Of a DNA stretch of 64,000 nucleotides, positions 11,216 to 23,955 are shown piece after piece. A program made the position numbers and the translations under genes. Below the pieces are notes generated by a model. The model was not told the DNA's origin and made no database searches. It saw only the letters and a program-made list of their open reading frames with translations. Location: assembly GCA_026018925.1 (NCBI GenBank), contig JAKSZU010000005.1:80370398-80434397 (forward strand), in the 5' to 3' direction. Source of the stretch: Tupaia tana. Taxonomy: Eukaryota > Chordata > Mammalia > Scandentia > Tupaiidae. Within the stretch, counting starts at the first letter, position 1; each line of letters starts with the position of its first letter.

Positions 11216-13829
11216 ACAAGGGGAAAATTAGGGGAGTCTGCTACCTCACCAGGAGGAACATTTTCTATGCCTTAGCAATTTTGTAAAGATCTTATCTCTA
11301 AACATTTAGTGAATAATTTGTGGATTATCCCAAACTAGTCTTCCTGACCTTTAAAATAGTTAATGGATCAACTCTTCTGTATCTTTACAGATTTTCTAGA
11401 TCTGTAAAACAGAAACTCACACTAATCACCAAGTTTGTGATTCCTTGACTTTTTAAATATTTTACCCCTTAATTCTATTTACTTGGTCTGTTGAAACCAT
11501 TATTAACAAATATGCACACATATCTATGTGTATAATATGTATTTATATCTATCTAGCCACATACACCTGACTGTGTATGCTTGTTAGTACATGTTTTCTT
11601 TGTGTTATGAATATATTGATAATCTCGTTGTATACGGTGAGACTGAGAAATCCTCAAGCATTATAAACATCTAATCGTAAACACTTTAAAGATAGAAGTC
11701 CTATTTACCTCATTTTTATATACGTTTCTCAACAAGAATTTGCACAATTTACACAAGAACTTCTTTCAAAATAGCTATAAAAATCTTTTTGTCAATTTGT
11801 GAATAAAATCTGCTAATATTAATAATACTGACTCAATTTGGTATTGGGTGCTTGCCTAGTTCATTATGACTCTCCTTTGTCCAAAATGTATCTCCAACCC
11901 ATAGGGACATCCTAGCATACACCATCTATCCTGTCATGTTTGGGCAGAGTATGATGTTGGCTTTTTTTTTTTTATTATTATCCGGACCAGGAGTGAGACC
12001 TGAGGATCAACAATAGCATCTCTGCAACATGTATAATAAAGATGAAGCTTGACTTGTAACATGGATGATTATGATCCATCTGTCCCTAGATGAGAGAAAC
12101 AAGAATGTTGACCTGCTTAGAGAGAATATAATTGAAGCAAATGTCAAATAGATGTGCAAGATAGTGAGTAGTTTGGACATTACCATTTCCTGCTTCTAGA
12201 AACTTCAGAGGCATTGACTTACTCCCAGAGAATTTTTATATCCTAATATTGAATTTTTACTTTCACTTAAGCTAATTCTAGTTGATATCTGTTACTTGCC
12301 TTGGTGAACATGATTTTCTATTCTTCTGATAGCACATATAAAGATTACTAGGACCAGTAACATTGGCTAAAGGACCGATGGAGTACACAGGATTAAATAA
12401 AATGTTATCAAAAGTCAAATAATGTGATTTAGTATTTCTTTATAAGAACAATTTAAAATACACAAAAGGTTAATTAATTATAATAGCACTTATTATTTGC
12501 AAAGACATCTTGGTTATTATTCAATACTCTTTGTATTCTCTAGATTGGTTTTTTAAAAAATCTTGTGAAAAGCATTTAAAATATGTATTTCTATGCAATA
12601 GTTATCCTATGTAAAATGTAATACAATCTATTGTATTTAGGTACTTAAGAACACAATACAAAAACACAAAAATGTTCATTTATAATACCGAGTTATAATG
12701 AACTAAAGTATTAAGTGGAGTAATAATACCAAAGCTTTTTTACTAGTTCATGAAATCTCCTGTTTAACAAGGCTTAGCTCTGAACAAAAACTCAAAATTT
12801 GAAATTGTAACAAAGTTGCAAACAGTCTACTCCTAGAAATCAGTAGTCTAACTGGAATTATTGACTCTCCATGGAGAGTCATGCTGCACACATTTGTTCT
12901 ATGGTTATAGGGTAGTATGCTGTTCTGTATAGGTTTTTGTCTAGACTTATAAAAACTTTCAATAAAGCCATGGAGACATTCAATTGCTTTTCGTCTCATG
13001 GAAAAAGTTGTAGAACTAAAGTTGTGCTACTTGCTATAAAGCAGTTTCTGATTTTGTGACTTTTATTTTAATGCTTCATCTCAATTAAAAAAAAAAAAAA
13101 GAAACCAGAAACTATTACTATTAGTGACACAGTGAAGGAATTGTCTAGAAATTTGTGTTGACCAAGGTTTTTATCCACTATGAAAGTAAGTGCGGAAATT
13201 ATTCTATGATAAGAAGCATCATTATGAAACAGACAAAATTTTGTATTCATTCATTCATTTTATGGTAGTAACTTCATAACTATAAGAATAAAAAAATTTA
13301 CTGCGATAATGTTGAAAACATGCCAGCGAGTCCATAGTCAAATTGAGAGATCTGTCTTCTCTAGGTGTGTTATTATAACATTTTCCATGGTATATTTTAA
13401 ACTAACATATTCTTGAAATTAAGATGAAATGAATACAATTGCAATACTTAAAGTAAAGTAAAATGCAGGCAAAAGAAAATTAATTCTATATCTTAGAAGA
13501 GTTTTTACTTGTTACATTTAATGCTTTTATTTTGCTGGAATATTTACATTAGTTATAAAATGCTCAAGCTTTAATAGCTACCAGAATAGGTGACTACACT
13601 ATTTTTTAAGTGCCCAGATGGTCAGAAATCAGAATTTAGAACAGTTGGCTTTGTTTCTTCTTTAGTCCCACAATGTTGGGATGCGGACATAACAGTTTAA
13701 GGAGAAATTCTTTCAACAGGCCTATGTCTAAAGGATGAAAGGAGAAGAACTGGTTTCAATAAAGAAAGGACCTCAAATCAGGAGCCTGTAGATGCTTACA
13801 AATACTTCAAGTTAAGAAGATAGGAAGGT
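11216..13829. other. Long AT-rich intergenic stretch
   Basis: No exon-like frame, SINE or L1 recognised. Short open frames such as 12748-12999 have no recognisable domain. Confidence 0.4.
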
Positions 13830-14022
13830 GAGACCAGCAGATGATGTAGTGGTTTTTTTCACTGGACTCTCACATGGCTGATCACGGTTCAGGTCCTGGA
13901 CCTGGTGGTTTGAAATTCACGCCGGGCTCATGTGTTTGTGTGCCCAAGATTCCAGAAGAATACAGGAGGTGGGAATTTAGCGTGGTCATCCCTCCTGGGG
14001 GAGGGGTGATTTCTCAATTTCC

Positions 14023-14054
<32 letters not shown>

Positions 14055-14083
14055 GGTGAGCACACATGCAAAAAACCTTTTAA
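13830..14083 (+). mobile_element. tRNA-derived SINE
   Basis: Starts 'gagaccagcagatgatgtag', has the head variant 'catggctgatcacggttcag' with a B-box remnant, the core 'cccaagattccagaagaata', a CT-rich region, and an A-rich end. Moderately old. Confidence 0.82.
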
Positions 14084-14257
14084 GAGGGAAAAAATGAATT
14101 TAGGAAGGTACAGTATCAGAAAATAAAAATTTTAAACTAGGAAATTAAAAATAGCACAGCATGTGATACAACATCAATAAAGCAATATTAATCTCCAAAT
14201 TCTGGCTCATGGTAATAATTTTTAAGTGAGTGGAAGTAGAAGTGAGAATTGAATATA

Positions 14258-14583
14258 GTCAGTCATCTGTATTTATGGGTTTCACATCTGAGGATTTATC
14301 CAACTGTGAATGGCAAATATTTGGGAGAAAAAATCCAGAAAATTACAAAAAAACAGTTTGAATTTGCCACATCCTAAGTACTCTGCTGAGTCTATGTGAT
14401 AAAGTGAAGTGTCAACATTGTGCTAGGTATTACAGATAATCTAGAGATGATTTAAAATATATGGGAGGCTGTCTGCAGGTTATATGTAAGTAGCACCCCA
14501 TTTTATATAAAGGATTTGATTATCCTCAGATTTTGGTATCCACAGGGGATCCTGGATACAAGGGATATTGAAGGATGACACTA
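14258..14583 (-). mobile_element. MER2-like Tigger DNA transposon remnant
   Basis: The terminal inverted repeat 'cagtcatctgtatttatggg' on the left pairs with the right end '...gggatattgaaggatgacac'. Internal landmarks fit MER2: 'attttggtatccacagggga', 'gattatcctcagattttgg' and 'gataatctagagatgattta'. It is a non-autonomous remnant with no ORF. Confidence 0.75.
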
Positions 14584-14790
14584 TATGTATTCATATCAAT
14601 TTGCCAATGAAAGACCTAAGGAAAAATAAGCAGATAAAGCTATCATAATTTCCACACTAGGACAAACCTGATAGATTATTGTTTCAGATAAAGACGTGTA
14701 AACCAATTATAATTTGTCTGAGATTTGATCCCAGTTGAATTCTTTCTGCATAAATATGTACATAGATTTCACAACCATATTTTGTTAACT

Positions 14791-15050
14791 ATTTTTCAAT
14801 ATTTTGTACAGGGCATATTCATTCACTAGAGAGAGAAAAAGAACAAGGGAAAGAGAGAAAATGAGTAAGCTGCCACCACATGTGATGACCTTGCTGCAAC
14901 CCCTTCTCTTCTTGTCTCCCTCCATTAGTGATTTGGGGCACTCTCACAAACATGACTGGCATGTCCTCGAGTTGCCATGTCCAGGATCACACTACATAGT
15001 TGTCCATGTGAGATCCAGCCACTTCAACCACCATGCCACCACCTGGCCCC
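14791..15050 (-). mobile_element. tRNA-derived SINE, old copy
   Basis: T-rich start, 'gtacagggcatattcattca', a GA-rich tract, the core, and the head complement '...accatgccaccacctggccc'. Diverged, with the 'ctggcccc' terminus shared by older copies. Confidence 0.75.
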
Positions 15051-15282
15051 ACTAATGAGTTTTACAAAATATTTTCTATGTGTTTAATACTGTATGTGTA
15101 AGACAGTATGTTGGGTGCTATGTATGTTTCAAGGAAGTCCACCATGTCCAAGGGTATAGACAGTAAATGATAAACCAGACATTTAAAGGAGTAACATAAA
15201 GTACTTAATTGGTGTAGAGAGACAAAGATGGCAATCAACCAAAAAAAGTCAAGAAGTTATTCTCTAACTTCAAAGACTTCTT

Positions 15283-15822
15283 AAATAAGACTCCCAAAGC
15301 ACAGGCAATAATCCCTAAAATGGACAAGTGAGACTATATCAGATTAAGAGGTTTCTACACAGCAAAGGACATAGTAACAAGTGTGAATCGACAACCCTCA
15401 GAATGGGAAAATATTTTTGTTAAATATGCCTCAGACAAGGGAATGATAACCAGAATACACTGGGAACTCAAGTGCCTTATGCAAAAACATTCACTGTAAT
15501 TCTATGGAAGATTTTAAAGTCATTGCAGGGAGGTGGACCTGACAGGTCTACTGAAAAAGTTTCTGAGTTTGTCACCAGTTATCACTCTCATATTATGTCC
15601 ACAAAGTCAATGGTCTTCTTAGCAGATTTGAGCTGAGAAGACAAAGCCACTATTAGCAATAATGTTAGAAATGGGACACAGTAATGGATTATTATCTGTT
15701 GATAATAATGTGTATAGTATCCTCAACTGAACTGGTGTGAAGTGCATTCATGTTGGGTAACCTCACTTTATAAGCTAAGTGATCTACAGTGATTGAATGT
15801 ACAAAATAAATTAAAAAAAAAG
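15283..15822 (+). mobile_element. Chimeric L1 fragment: ORF2 piece joined to another 3' end
   Basis: 15283-15485 encodes a decayed piece of L1 ORF2, matching residues around 1010-1085 of the intact ORF2 at 20034-23912 (landmarks [30 protein letters not shown]). The ORF2 reading then stops abruptly. 15486-15822 continues with unrelated sequence and finishes 'tctacagtgattgaatgtac' plus an A-rich tail, resembling the 3' end at 17860-17990 rather than the 3' UTR of the young L1. No clear TSD found. Confidence 0.6.
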
Positions 15823-16132
15823 AAATGTTGATGTTCTATAATGATATTAGTTACAAAATAAAAGATATTTTTCTTTTTAAAAATTTGACATTTTAATTTC
15901 TGACTCAGAAAATATTAATTAGACAAAATTGTTTATCTGAAACAGACTATTGAAAACTTTAATTCAGAATTATACTGCTAAAGTTATCATTAAAGTCAAA
16001 TTTATTAGCTTAATTCAGCAGACTTTATATGCTATGAAAGATGTTTCTATATCATCACTACATGTAGAGATTTACATTTCTACAACATGAAGTAGCTAAT
16101 TAAAAAACAAGGTTTTCCACATATTTTTCCTT

Positions 16133-16207
16133 TAAAAATAATTATTTATTTAATTTAATTTATTATGATGATTACTTTCTTTTAATTGGCTATAGGGCAC
16201 ATGTGCA

Positions 16208-16238
<31 letters not shown>

Positions 16239-16327
16239 AAGTGAGAAAGCAAACCGTCAGGTCCAGGACTCAAACTACTGTAGGGGATTGAGTCCAATGT
16301 CCCAACCACCACACCATCTGCTGGATC
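16133..16327 (-). mobile_element. Short-form tRNA-derived SINE
   Basis: An A/T-rich tail, 'ggctatagggcacatgtgca', and a GA tract are followed directly by 'gcaaaccgtcaggtccagga' and the head complement. The usual central core of about 90 bp ('cccttctcctccattctcct' region) is absent. Two further copies at 17120-17313 and 41521-41670 share this form. Confidence 0.75.
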
Positions 16328-16703
16328 CTTCATGTAATATTTTTTAAATATGAGAAACACAACAGAAAGCAGCTATAGAATACAAGAATCAACTTATAAA
16401 ATTTTTAATAATTATTTTGAACATACACAAAGAAAGGTAAAACTTCCTCAATGTACAACTACAGACAAAAATTAACTAAAAAATAAAAAACAAATGGTAA
16501 GAACAGTGAAATTGATGATATTAATTTGATATGACCAGTGATGAAGATAATGGTGGGATGGTGATACTTGGTAGAAAATGGGGTATAGCTGAATTTAATG
16601 CAGACTATTCCTATGGACATATTTTGAATTTGACATACCTAAAATAGTATGTAAGTACTGCTACAAATAATAATTTGTTACACAACTTTTCTCCCTTGGA
16701 ATT

Positions 16704-16734
<31 letters not shown>

Positions 16735-17103
16735 ACAACATACTATAGTACCCTAATGTTGTTTATCTATTCCTTGGCAAAATTGTGTAAATTATGTGTA
16801 TGTTCTTTTATTGTTAGTATTAGTTCCCATAAGCTCAATAATACACCGAGAAGCAAATGTATGCATTTAAATCCTATGGAACTAAGATAAAGGGGACAGA
16901 AAATGAAAGAAATGGAGGCTAAGGACTAGCTGGTGAGGTACATAGACCAGAATCCTGAAAGAATGATGTTCCAGAAGCCAGGAGAGTTTCAAGGAGGAAA
17001 TAATCCATCATGTCAAGCACAGCTAAGCACTTTTGTGAGGAGAGGAATGCGAATTGACCATTGCTCTTATAACATGGAGGTAACCTGGAAAACTCACAGG
17101 TAT
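16328..17103. other. Intergenic stretch with a (TG)n microsatellite
   Basis: A perfect TG dinucleotide run lies at about 16703-16731. No gene recognised. Confidence 0.5.
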
Positions 17104-17119
17104 TCTAGTCAGATCTTCT

Positions 17120-17313
17120 TTTTTATTTATTTTTTTAAGAATTATTTTATTTTAATTAATTAATTAATTTATTTATTTTAATTTGACCAGAGAGAGATTG
17201 AGAAAGTGAGAGAGAGAAAGTGAGAAAGGAAGCCACCAGGTCCAGGATTTGAACTGTCGTTGTCCATGTGGGAGTGTCCAGCACCTCAAACATCATGCCA
17301 CCTGCTGGTTCCC
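17120..17313 (-). mobile_element. Short-form tRNA-derived SINE with clear TSD
   Basis: AT-rich tail, 'gaccagagagagattgagaa', 'gaaagtgagaaaggaagcca', then the head complement '...catgccacctgctggttcc'. It lacks the central core. The 16-bp TSD 'tctagtcagatcttct' is perfect (17104-17119 and 17314-17329). Confidence 0.88.
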
Positions 17314-17414
17314 TCTAGTCAGATCTTCTGACTAAACAATATTCATTAGGCTTAGTGTTTTGGAGTTTGCTCCTTTTCAATAAGTCCTCTTAGTTTCTCA
17401 ACAGTGTGGACTGT

Positions 17415-17674
17415 TGGGGACCAGCAGATGGCATAATGGTTACATTACTGGACTCCCACATACTTGACTGTGGTTCAAGTTTCAAACCCTGTGGCTTAAA
17501 CTCATGCCAGGCATGTGTACATTCATGACCAAGATCCCAAGTGAGACTGGGGGGGTGCAACATGGCCACCCCCGTGGGGGTGATTTCTCACTTTCTGTGG
17601 CTCTGTCTCTCTCTCTTTCTCTGTCTTTCTGGAGAGTGCACCTACCCTATAGCACAAATCTCTCTTAAAAACAA
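17415..17674 (+). mobile_element. tRNA-derived SINE, full length
   Basis: Starts 'ggggaccagcagatggcata' with A-box-like 'tggcataatgg', B-box remnant 'ggttcaagttt', the core, and the CT-rich end '...ccctatagcacaaatctctc'. 'agtgtggac' repeats on both sides (17403 and 17676) as the TSD. Confidence 0.88.
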
Positions 17675-17859
17675 AAGTGTGGACATTTTAATCTGTTACC
17701 AAGATTACCTTCCATACTTTTCCTCATAGGAGGGATATGTAACCTCACTCTTTTGGACTCACTGTCTACTATTTCAACTGTCATGCTTCCTTTCTTTTGG
17801 GGCACACTACTTCCTCTCCTCAGCCTTTGGTGCTATTCATTCTGTTTATCCAGTTCCAT

Positions 17860-17990
17860 CTGCTGATGTTAATGTATACAATCATATCTTTGACTGGACT
17901 AATACAAAATGTTTTCATGATGAGAAAATCCATTTTGTATGCTGTGAAGATGTACAGTGATTGAATATAAAGCAAATAAAATAAAAAAAT
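17860..17990 (+). mobile_element. L1/HAL1-type 3' end fragment
   Basis: Ends 'ccattttgtatgctgtgaag', 'tgtacagtgattgaatataa' plus an A-rich tail. It shares the 'attttgtatgctgt' block with 41005 and 41461 (the HAL1 region) but not with the young L1 3' UTR. Confidence 0.6.
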
Positions 17991-18712
17991 AATATGATTA
18001 GGGTAGGAGTCTCAATTTGCATTGTAAAAATTTATTCTTTCAATATGAAAATATCAACTAATTAATATTTAGTTATAAAACTAAATTAGTTTTTTTAAAA
18101 GACACTGGTGATAATCCCTTAATATTCTCTTTTTAGTTTTTATTTCATGTTCTTTTATACATTCAATCACGTTATTTAGCTTACAAAGTGAATATTCCAA
18201 CATGTGTACATTTCTCCCTAGTCTAGATGATAATACTATAAAGTTATCTTCAACAGATAATATCCCATTTTTTTGTCCCATTAATGCTTTGCCTCTCTAT
18301 TTTCATCTAAATGTCCTTAGTCAGGCTCTACTCTTTCACCCACACTATATCTGGTATACACAACCATTTACTGTGTTTCTAGATTCTTTCATCAATCAGT
18401 TTCAGTCATAGAGTGTGGACACTTGGTATATATTAAGTGGGGACATACAGTGCCTCTCCTTCATATCCTGGCTTGCTTCACTCAGCAGTAAATCTTCCAT
18501 ATTCATGCACTTCCTGTCAAAAGATAGGGTCTTTTATTATTATTATTTTTTAAATGGCTGAATAGCATTCCATAGAGTATATGTGCCACAGTTTTTCAAT
18601 CCATTCATCTGTTTGTGGGCATTTGGGTTGATTTCATGTCTTAGCAATTGTGAATAATGCTGCAATAAACATCTATATGCAAGCACTTTTCCTATTAAGA
18701 ATTCTTCTATCC

Positions 18713-19522
18713 CACCAAGTGTGTCCACCATGAAGGAGTACTGACCAGGTGCTGGCCCGGAGCCAGCCCTGCACACATGCTCAGTAGCTGCATAATGCAT
18801 CCTAGACAGCGTCCTCTGCTGATCCCCGTGTAAGGCTGTCTGGTATGGGCACTTAGGGAAGTGTAAACGGTAGAGTCTGATGTGCAAACATTTTACCACA
18901 GTTAGAGCCAAAAGAAAGACAACTCCAATGGCCCTTGAGCAATGAACTTTCACTGCAGAATTTCAGGTTAGTTACAAATAGCTCAGTTTTGAATATACAT
19001 TGAAAACTCCTTGTGTACTGCCCCGACATGTGTGTATATTTAGCTATACATATATACACATGTGGCGGGTCTGAATTGCATTTTTTATAACATGAAGTGC
19101 TGACATATTTTAGTGAAGGTCAGCCGTTTTCTAACTTGTGCCTAAGAATTATTGGGAAATGAAAATGCATTTCTACATAGCTTCCCAAGAATCGTTCTAC
19201 CCAAAAATAGAAAAAGGAAAAAAAAAAAAAAAGATACAGAGAGGAAGCGCCTTTCAACCTCCCACCACGTGGTACTCCATGTAACACGAACACCAGCGAC
19301 TTGTGATCGGTAGCTGCCTTTGGAACAACCAGCTTCTTAGTCAACATGACATGAGGTCACTATTCTTCCTTCGCGAGTTTTAATTCTCAACCCTCCTGTC
19401 ATGAGTGGATGAGGAAGAGCAGTGGGAAACCCGAGGGGGTTTAGGAGTTTTGCAGGTGTTTCTCATGACAGTGGCTCATCTATTGTCTTGTAAACACAAA
19501 TTTTGCTTTTTTTCAAAAAAAA
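18713..19522 (+). pseudogene. Retrocopy of an unidentified transcript (3' UTR-like)
   Basis: 810 bp foreign to the surrounding L1. It ends in a poly-A run (19515-19522, continuing into the TSD) and is flanked by the perfect 16-bp TSD 'aagaattcttctatcc' (18697-18712 and 19523-19538), with a TT/AAGA cleavage site. This is the signature of an L1-mobilised mRNA. No long frame exists. The first bases can be read as the last codons of a protein (…TMKEY stop, 18727-18744) followed by 3' UTR. It contains an internal A14 run near 19218. No AATAAA signal is visible upstream of the tail. I do not recognise the source gene. Confidence 0.8.
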
Positions 19523-19610
19523 AAGAATTCTTCTATCCTTTGGGTAGATATACCAAGGAGTGGGATTGCTGGATCATATTCTAGTTCTATTTGTAGATTT
19601 TTTTTTTTTT

Positions 19611-20033
19611 ATTATCATCATATTCTTCTTTATATTACATTGAATTACATATAACTTTACATTGTATTACATTACTTTTTCAAAAGGGAATGCCATGCAT
19701 GTCAGTCAGTACAGAGACATTAATCTCCCCGCTTCAACATTTAATATCTTTTCTATGTTTTCCCCAATCATTATTATTATTCTAATTATTTTTTAAGACA
19801 GTCCATCGCTATTTCTCATGTTGCTTGTAGAAATACTTTGCTCATCATGAAATACTTCTCAGACAAATCCAGTTGAGAATACTATACATGTCAACATCAA
19901 CAGTTAATAAGCCATATCTGTTTCTCACTAATGACCTGCCTCTCTATTGTTCATTTGTTATCTTTCTCTATCCTCTTCTCTTCACTTCCCCCATTCCACA
20001 CTGTCCTATTCTCATTAAGTACCTTCACTGCTT
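19611..20033 (-). other. 3' UTR of the young L1
   Basis: Lies between the ORF2 stop and the poly-A tail. The same sequence recurs as the truncated copy at 36844-37333 and, diverged, at the ends of the older L1s (18132 and 57786 regions), which defines it as this L1 lineage's 3' UTR. It lacks the G-rich polypurine tract seen downstream of the ORF1-only element at 40521-41068. Confidence 0.8.
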
Positions 20034-23000
20034 TTATGTCCTCCAAGTTTTTTCACTATCATAGAATGCTGATAGTCGGTATATATTGAGTAGATACATA
20101 CAATATCTTTCTTTCATATCCTGGCTTACTTCACTCAGCAATATATCCTCCGTATCTGACCACTTTCTATCAAATTCCAGGGCCTTGTTATTTTTTATGG
20201 CTGAGTAGTATTCCATAGAGTATATATACCACACTTTTCCAATCCATTCATCAGTTTGTGGACATTTAGGTTGGTTCCATGTCTTGGCAATTGTGAATAA
20301 TGCTGCAATAAACATTGATGTGCAAGCACTTTTCTGACTGAGCGTTCTCCTGTCTTTTGGGTAAATACCCAGAAGTGGGATTACTGGATCGAATGGTAGT
20401 TCTATTTGTAGATCTTTGAGGAACCTCCATATTGTTCTCCACAGTGGTTGAACTAGTTTACATTCCCACCAACAGTGTAGGAGGGTTCCCTTTTCACCAC
20501 ATCCCCGCCAACACTTATCACTTTTTATATTCTTAATCTTTGCCATTCTGACAGGGGTTAGGTGGTATCTCATTGTAGTTTTTATCTGCATCTCCCTTAT
20601 GATGAGGGATGTTGAGCATTTCCTCATATGCTTTTTGGCTATTCGTATGTCTTCCTTAGAGAGACTTTTGTTCAGCTCATTTTCCCACCTTTTAATTGGG
20701 TTAATCATTTTTTTTCGCATAAGGCACTTGAGTTCCCTATGTATTCTGGTTATCAGTCCCTTGTCTGAGGCATATTTAACAAAAATATTTTCCCATTCTG
20801 AGGGTTGTCGGTTCACACTTGTTACTGTGTCCTTTGCTGTGCAGAAACTTCTTAGTCTAATATAGTCCCACTTGTCTATTTTAGGGATTATTGCCTGTGC
20901 CTTGGGAGTCTTATTTAAGAAGTCTTTGCCTACTCCAATGTCCCCCAGAGTTTCCCCAGCATTTTCCACCAGTAGTTTTATTGTTTGAGGTTTTAGGTTA
21001 AGATCTTTGATCCATTTTGAGTTGACTGTTGTTAGTGGTGAAAGATGGGGGTTCAGTTTCATCTTTCTGCAGGTGGATACCCAGTTTTTCCAGCACCATT
21101 TACTAAAGATGTTTTCCTTTTCCCAATGGATTGACTGATATCCTTTGTCAAAGATCAGTTGGCTGTAAGCTTTGGGGGTTATTTCTGGGGTCTCTATTCT
21201 CTTCCATTGGTCCACATGTCTGTTTTTATGCCAATACCATGCTGTTTTGATGACCACAGCTTTATAGTATATCTTGGGATCAGGGAGTGATATGCCTCCT
21301 ACTCCACTCTTCTTGCGCAGGATTGCTTTTGCAATACGAGGTCTTTTATGGTTCCAGACAAATTCTATGATTGCCCTTTCTAGATCTCTGAAGAATATCT
21401 CTGGTATTTCGATTGGAATTGCATTAAACATGTAGATTAATTTGGGTAGAATTGCCATTTTGATTATGTTAATTCTTCCAATCCAGGAGCATGGGATATC
21501 CTTCCACTTTTTTATGTCACTTTCAATGTCTCTTTTAAGATTTTCGTAGTTTTCTTTATAAAGATCTTTGACTTTCTTAGTTAGGTTTATCCCTAGGTAT
21601 CTTATACACCTTGTGGCTACGGTGAAAGGGATTCCTTTCTTCAGCTCTGCTTCGTTCAACTTGTTGTTCATAAATAGAAATGCTATAGATTTTTGGATAT
21701 TGATTTTGTATCCTGCCACTTTACTGTATTCACTTATTACTTCAAGCAGTTTTTTCATGGATACCTTTGGGTCTTCTAAGTATACCATCATGTCATCTGC
21801 AAATAAAGATATTTTCAATTCTTCTTTGCCTATTCGAATGCCTTTAATATTGTTCTCTTCTCTGATTGCAATAGCTAAGACTTCCAGTACTATATTAAAG
21901 AGCAGTGGAGAAAGTGGGCAGCCCTGCCTAGTACCTGTTTTCAGAGGAAAAGCTTTCAGCTTTTCCCCATTCAGTATAATGTTAGCTGTAGGTTTTTCAT
22001 AGATGGCTTTTATTGTGTTGAGAAATGACCCTTCTATACCAATCTTACTGAGAGTCTTAATCATAAAAGGCTGTTGTATTTTATCAAATGCTTTCTCCGC
22101 ATCAATTGAGATGATCATATGGTTTTTATCTTTCTTTCTGTTAATGTGGTGTATTACATTTATGGTCTTGCGTATATTGAACCATCCTTGCATCCCTGGT
22201 ATAAAGCCTACCTGATCGTGATGAATGATCTTTGTTATATGTTGTTGGATACGATTTGCGAGTATTTTGTTGAGAATTTTTGCATCTATATTCATCAATG
22301 ATATTGGTCTGTAGTTTTCCTTTTTTGTCATATCCTTATCTGTTTTGGGGATGAGGATGATGGAAGCTTCATAAAATGAATTTGGAAGGTTTCCTTCCTT
22401 TTGAATCTTTAGAAATAATTTTAGTAGGATAGGGGTTAACTCTTCCTTAAAAGTTTTGTAGAATTCACAAGTGAAGCCATCTGGGCCTGGGCTTTTCTTT
22501 GTTGGGAGGTTATTTATTACTGATTCAATCTCCTGGCTTGTTATAGGTCTATTCAGGTTCTCTATGTCTTCCTGATCCAATCTTGGTAGATTATATGCAT
22601 CCAGGAATTTGTCCATCTCCTCCAGGTTATCTTGTTTGTTGGCGTAAAGTTGCTCATAGTATCCTCTAATGATATTTTGTATTTCTGCTATGTCTGTGGT
22701 AATATTGCCTGTTTCATCACATATTTGATTAATCTGGTTTCTTTCTTTCTTCTTCTTAATCAGTCTAGCCAATGGTGTGTCGATCTTGTTAATCTTTTCA
22801 AAGAACCAGCTTTTGCTTTCATTTATTTTCTGTATGGTTCGTTTATTTTCTATTTCATTTATTTCTGCTCGAACCTTTATTATTTCTTTTCGCCTGGCAT
22901 TTTGGGGATTTGTTTGTTGTTGTTTTTCCAATTCTCTGAGGCATGATGATAAGTTATCTAGTTGCCATCTTTCTGTCCTTTTCTTATGTGCACTAATTGC

Positions 23001-23912
23001 TATGAATTTTCCTCTTATGACTGCTTTTGCTGTGTCCCATAGATTCTGGACACTTGTGTACTCATTATCATTAGTTTCCATAAATTTTTTTATTTCAGCC
23101 TTAATTTCTTCAGTAGTGAAGAAGTCATTCAGAAGTAGGTTGTTCAGTTTCCATGTGTTCATGTATTTTCGGGGTTGTGTCTTGAAATTAATCTTGAGTT
23201 TAATTCCATCATGGTCAGAGAAGATGCTGGGTACAGTTTCTATGCCTTTGAATCTATAAAGGCTTGATTTGTGTCCTAATATATGATCTATCTTTGAAAA
23301 GGTTCCATGTCGGGGTGAGAAAAATGTATATGTTGTGGATGTAGGGTGGAAAGTTCTATAGATATCTGTCAAGCCCATTCCATTTATAGTATCATTTAAG
23401 TACTGTATCTCTCTATTTATTTTCTGTCTAGAAGACCTGTCTATAGGAGATAATGGGGTGTTGAGATCTCCAACAATTATAGTATTTCTCCCTATCTCTC
23501 CTTTTAGCTCCAACAGTCTTTCCTTCACATATTTAGGCGCACCTGAGTTGGGTGCATAGATATTTATAAGGGTTATGTCTTCTTGCTGGATTACCCCATT
23601 TACTATTATATAATGCCCTTCTTTGTCTCTTCTTACAGTCTTTGTCTTGAAATCTATTTTGTCTGAGATCAATATCGCTACTCCAGCCTTTTTTCGATTT
23701 CCATTTGCATGGAGTATCTTTTTCCAGCCCTTGACTTTTAGTCTATGTATGTCTTTATCCGTAAGGTGAGTTTCTTGTAGGCAACAGATAGAGGGTTTCT
23801 GTTTTCTTATCCAGTCAGCCAGTCTATGTCTCTTTACTGGAGAATTTAATCCATTGACATTCAATGTAATTATCGATATTTCCGTACCTGATCCTATCAT
23901 TAAGTGAGCCAT
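20034..23912 (-). CDS. ORF2: L1 ORF2 protein: endonuclease and reverse transcriptase
   Basis: 1292 residues, full length for the family (human ORF2p is about 1275), with no internal stop. It nicks target DNA and reverse-transcribes the L1 RNA at the nick. N-terminal APE-type endonuclease (about 1-245): LNVNGLNS with N20, QETHL with E47, VGDLN with D149 and SDHDGIK with D233/H234 are the expected catalytic and metal-binding residues. Reverse transcriptase (about 480-780): [27 protein letters not shown] and the catalytic FADD at 704-707. The C-terminal cysteine-rich segment includes [18 protein letters not shown]. The start chosen is the first ATG, 43 bp after the ORF1 stop. All key motifs are present, so activity is plausible but untested. 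Confidence 0.97.
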   Translation of the reverse strand: MAHLMIGSGTEISIITLNVNGLNSPVKRHRLADWIRKQKPSICCLQETHLTDKDIHRLKVKGWKKILHANGNRKKAGVAILISDKIDFKTKTVRRDKEGHYIIVNGVIQQEDITLINIYAPNSGAPKYVKERLLELKGEIGRNTIIVGDLNTPLSPIDRSSRQKINREIQYLNDTINGMGLTDIYRTFHPTSTTYTFFSPRHGTFSKIDHILGHKSSLYRFKGIETVPSIFSDHDGIKLKINFKTQPRKYMNTWKLNNLLLNDFFTTEEIKAEIKKFMETNDNEYTSVQNLWDTAKAVIRGKFIAISAHKKRTERWQLDNLSSCLRELEKQQQTNPQNARRKEIIKVRAEINEIENKRTIQKINESKSWFFEKINKIDTPLARLIKKKKERNQINQICDETGNITTDIAEIQNIIRGYYEQLYANKQDNLEEMDKFLDAYNLPRLDQEDIENLNRPITSQEIESVINNLPTKKSPGPDGFTCEFYKTFKEELTPILLKLFLKIQKEGNLPNSFYEASIILIPKTDKDMTKKENYRPISLMNIDAKILNKILANRIQQHITKIIHHDQVGFIPGMQGWFNIRKTINVIHHINRKKDKNHMIISIDAEKAFDKIQQPFMIKTLSKIGIEGSFLNTIKAIYEKPTANIILNGEKLKAFPLKTGTRQGCPLSPLLFNIVLEVLAIAIREENNIKGIRIGKEELKISLFADDMMVYLEDPKVSMKKLLEVISEYSKVAGYKINIQKSIAFLFMNNKLNEAELKKGIPFTVATRCIRYLGINLTKKVKDLYKENYENLKRDIESDIKKWKDIPCSWIGRINIIKMAILPKLIYMFNAIPIEIPEIFFRDLERAIIEFVWNHKRPRIAKAILRKKSGVGGISLPDPKIYYKAVVIKTAWYWHKNRHVDQWKRIETPEITPKAYSQLIFDKGYQSIHWEKENIFSKWCWKNWVSTCRKMKLNPHLSPLTTVNSKWIKDLNLKPQTIKLLVENAGETLGDIGVGKDFLNKTPKAQAIIPKIDKWDYIRLRSFCTAKDTVTSVNRQPSEWENIFVKYASDKGLITRIHRELKCLMRKKMINPIKRWENELNKSLSKEDIRIAKKHMRKCSTSLIIREMQIKTTMRYHLTPVRMAKIKNIKSDKCWRGCGEKGTLLHCWWECKLVQPLWRTIWRFLKDLQIELPFDPVIPLLGIYPKDRRTLSQKSACTSMFIAALFTIAKTWNQPKCPQTDEWIGKVWYIYSMEYYSAIKNNKALEFDRKWSDTEDILLSEVSQDMKERYCMYLLNIYRLSAFYDSEKTWRT

Positions 23913-23955
23913 TTTCTTGGTTGCTCTTTGTTCTCGTATAACTGTCTCTGATTTT

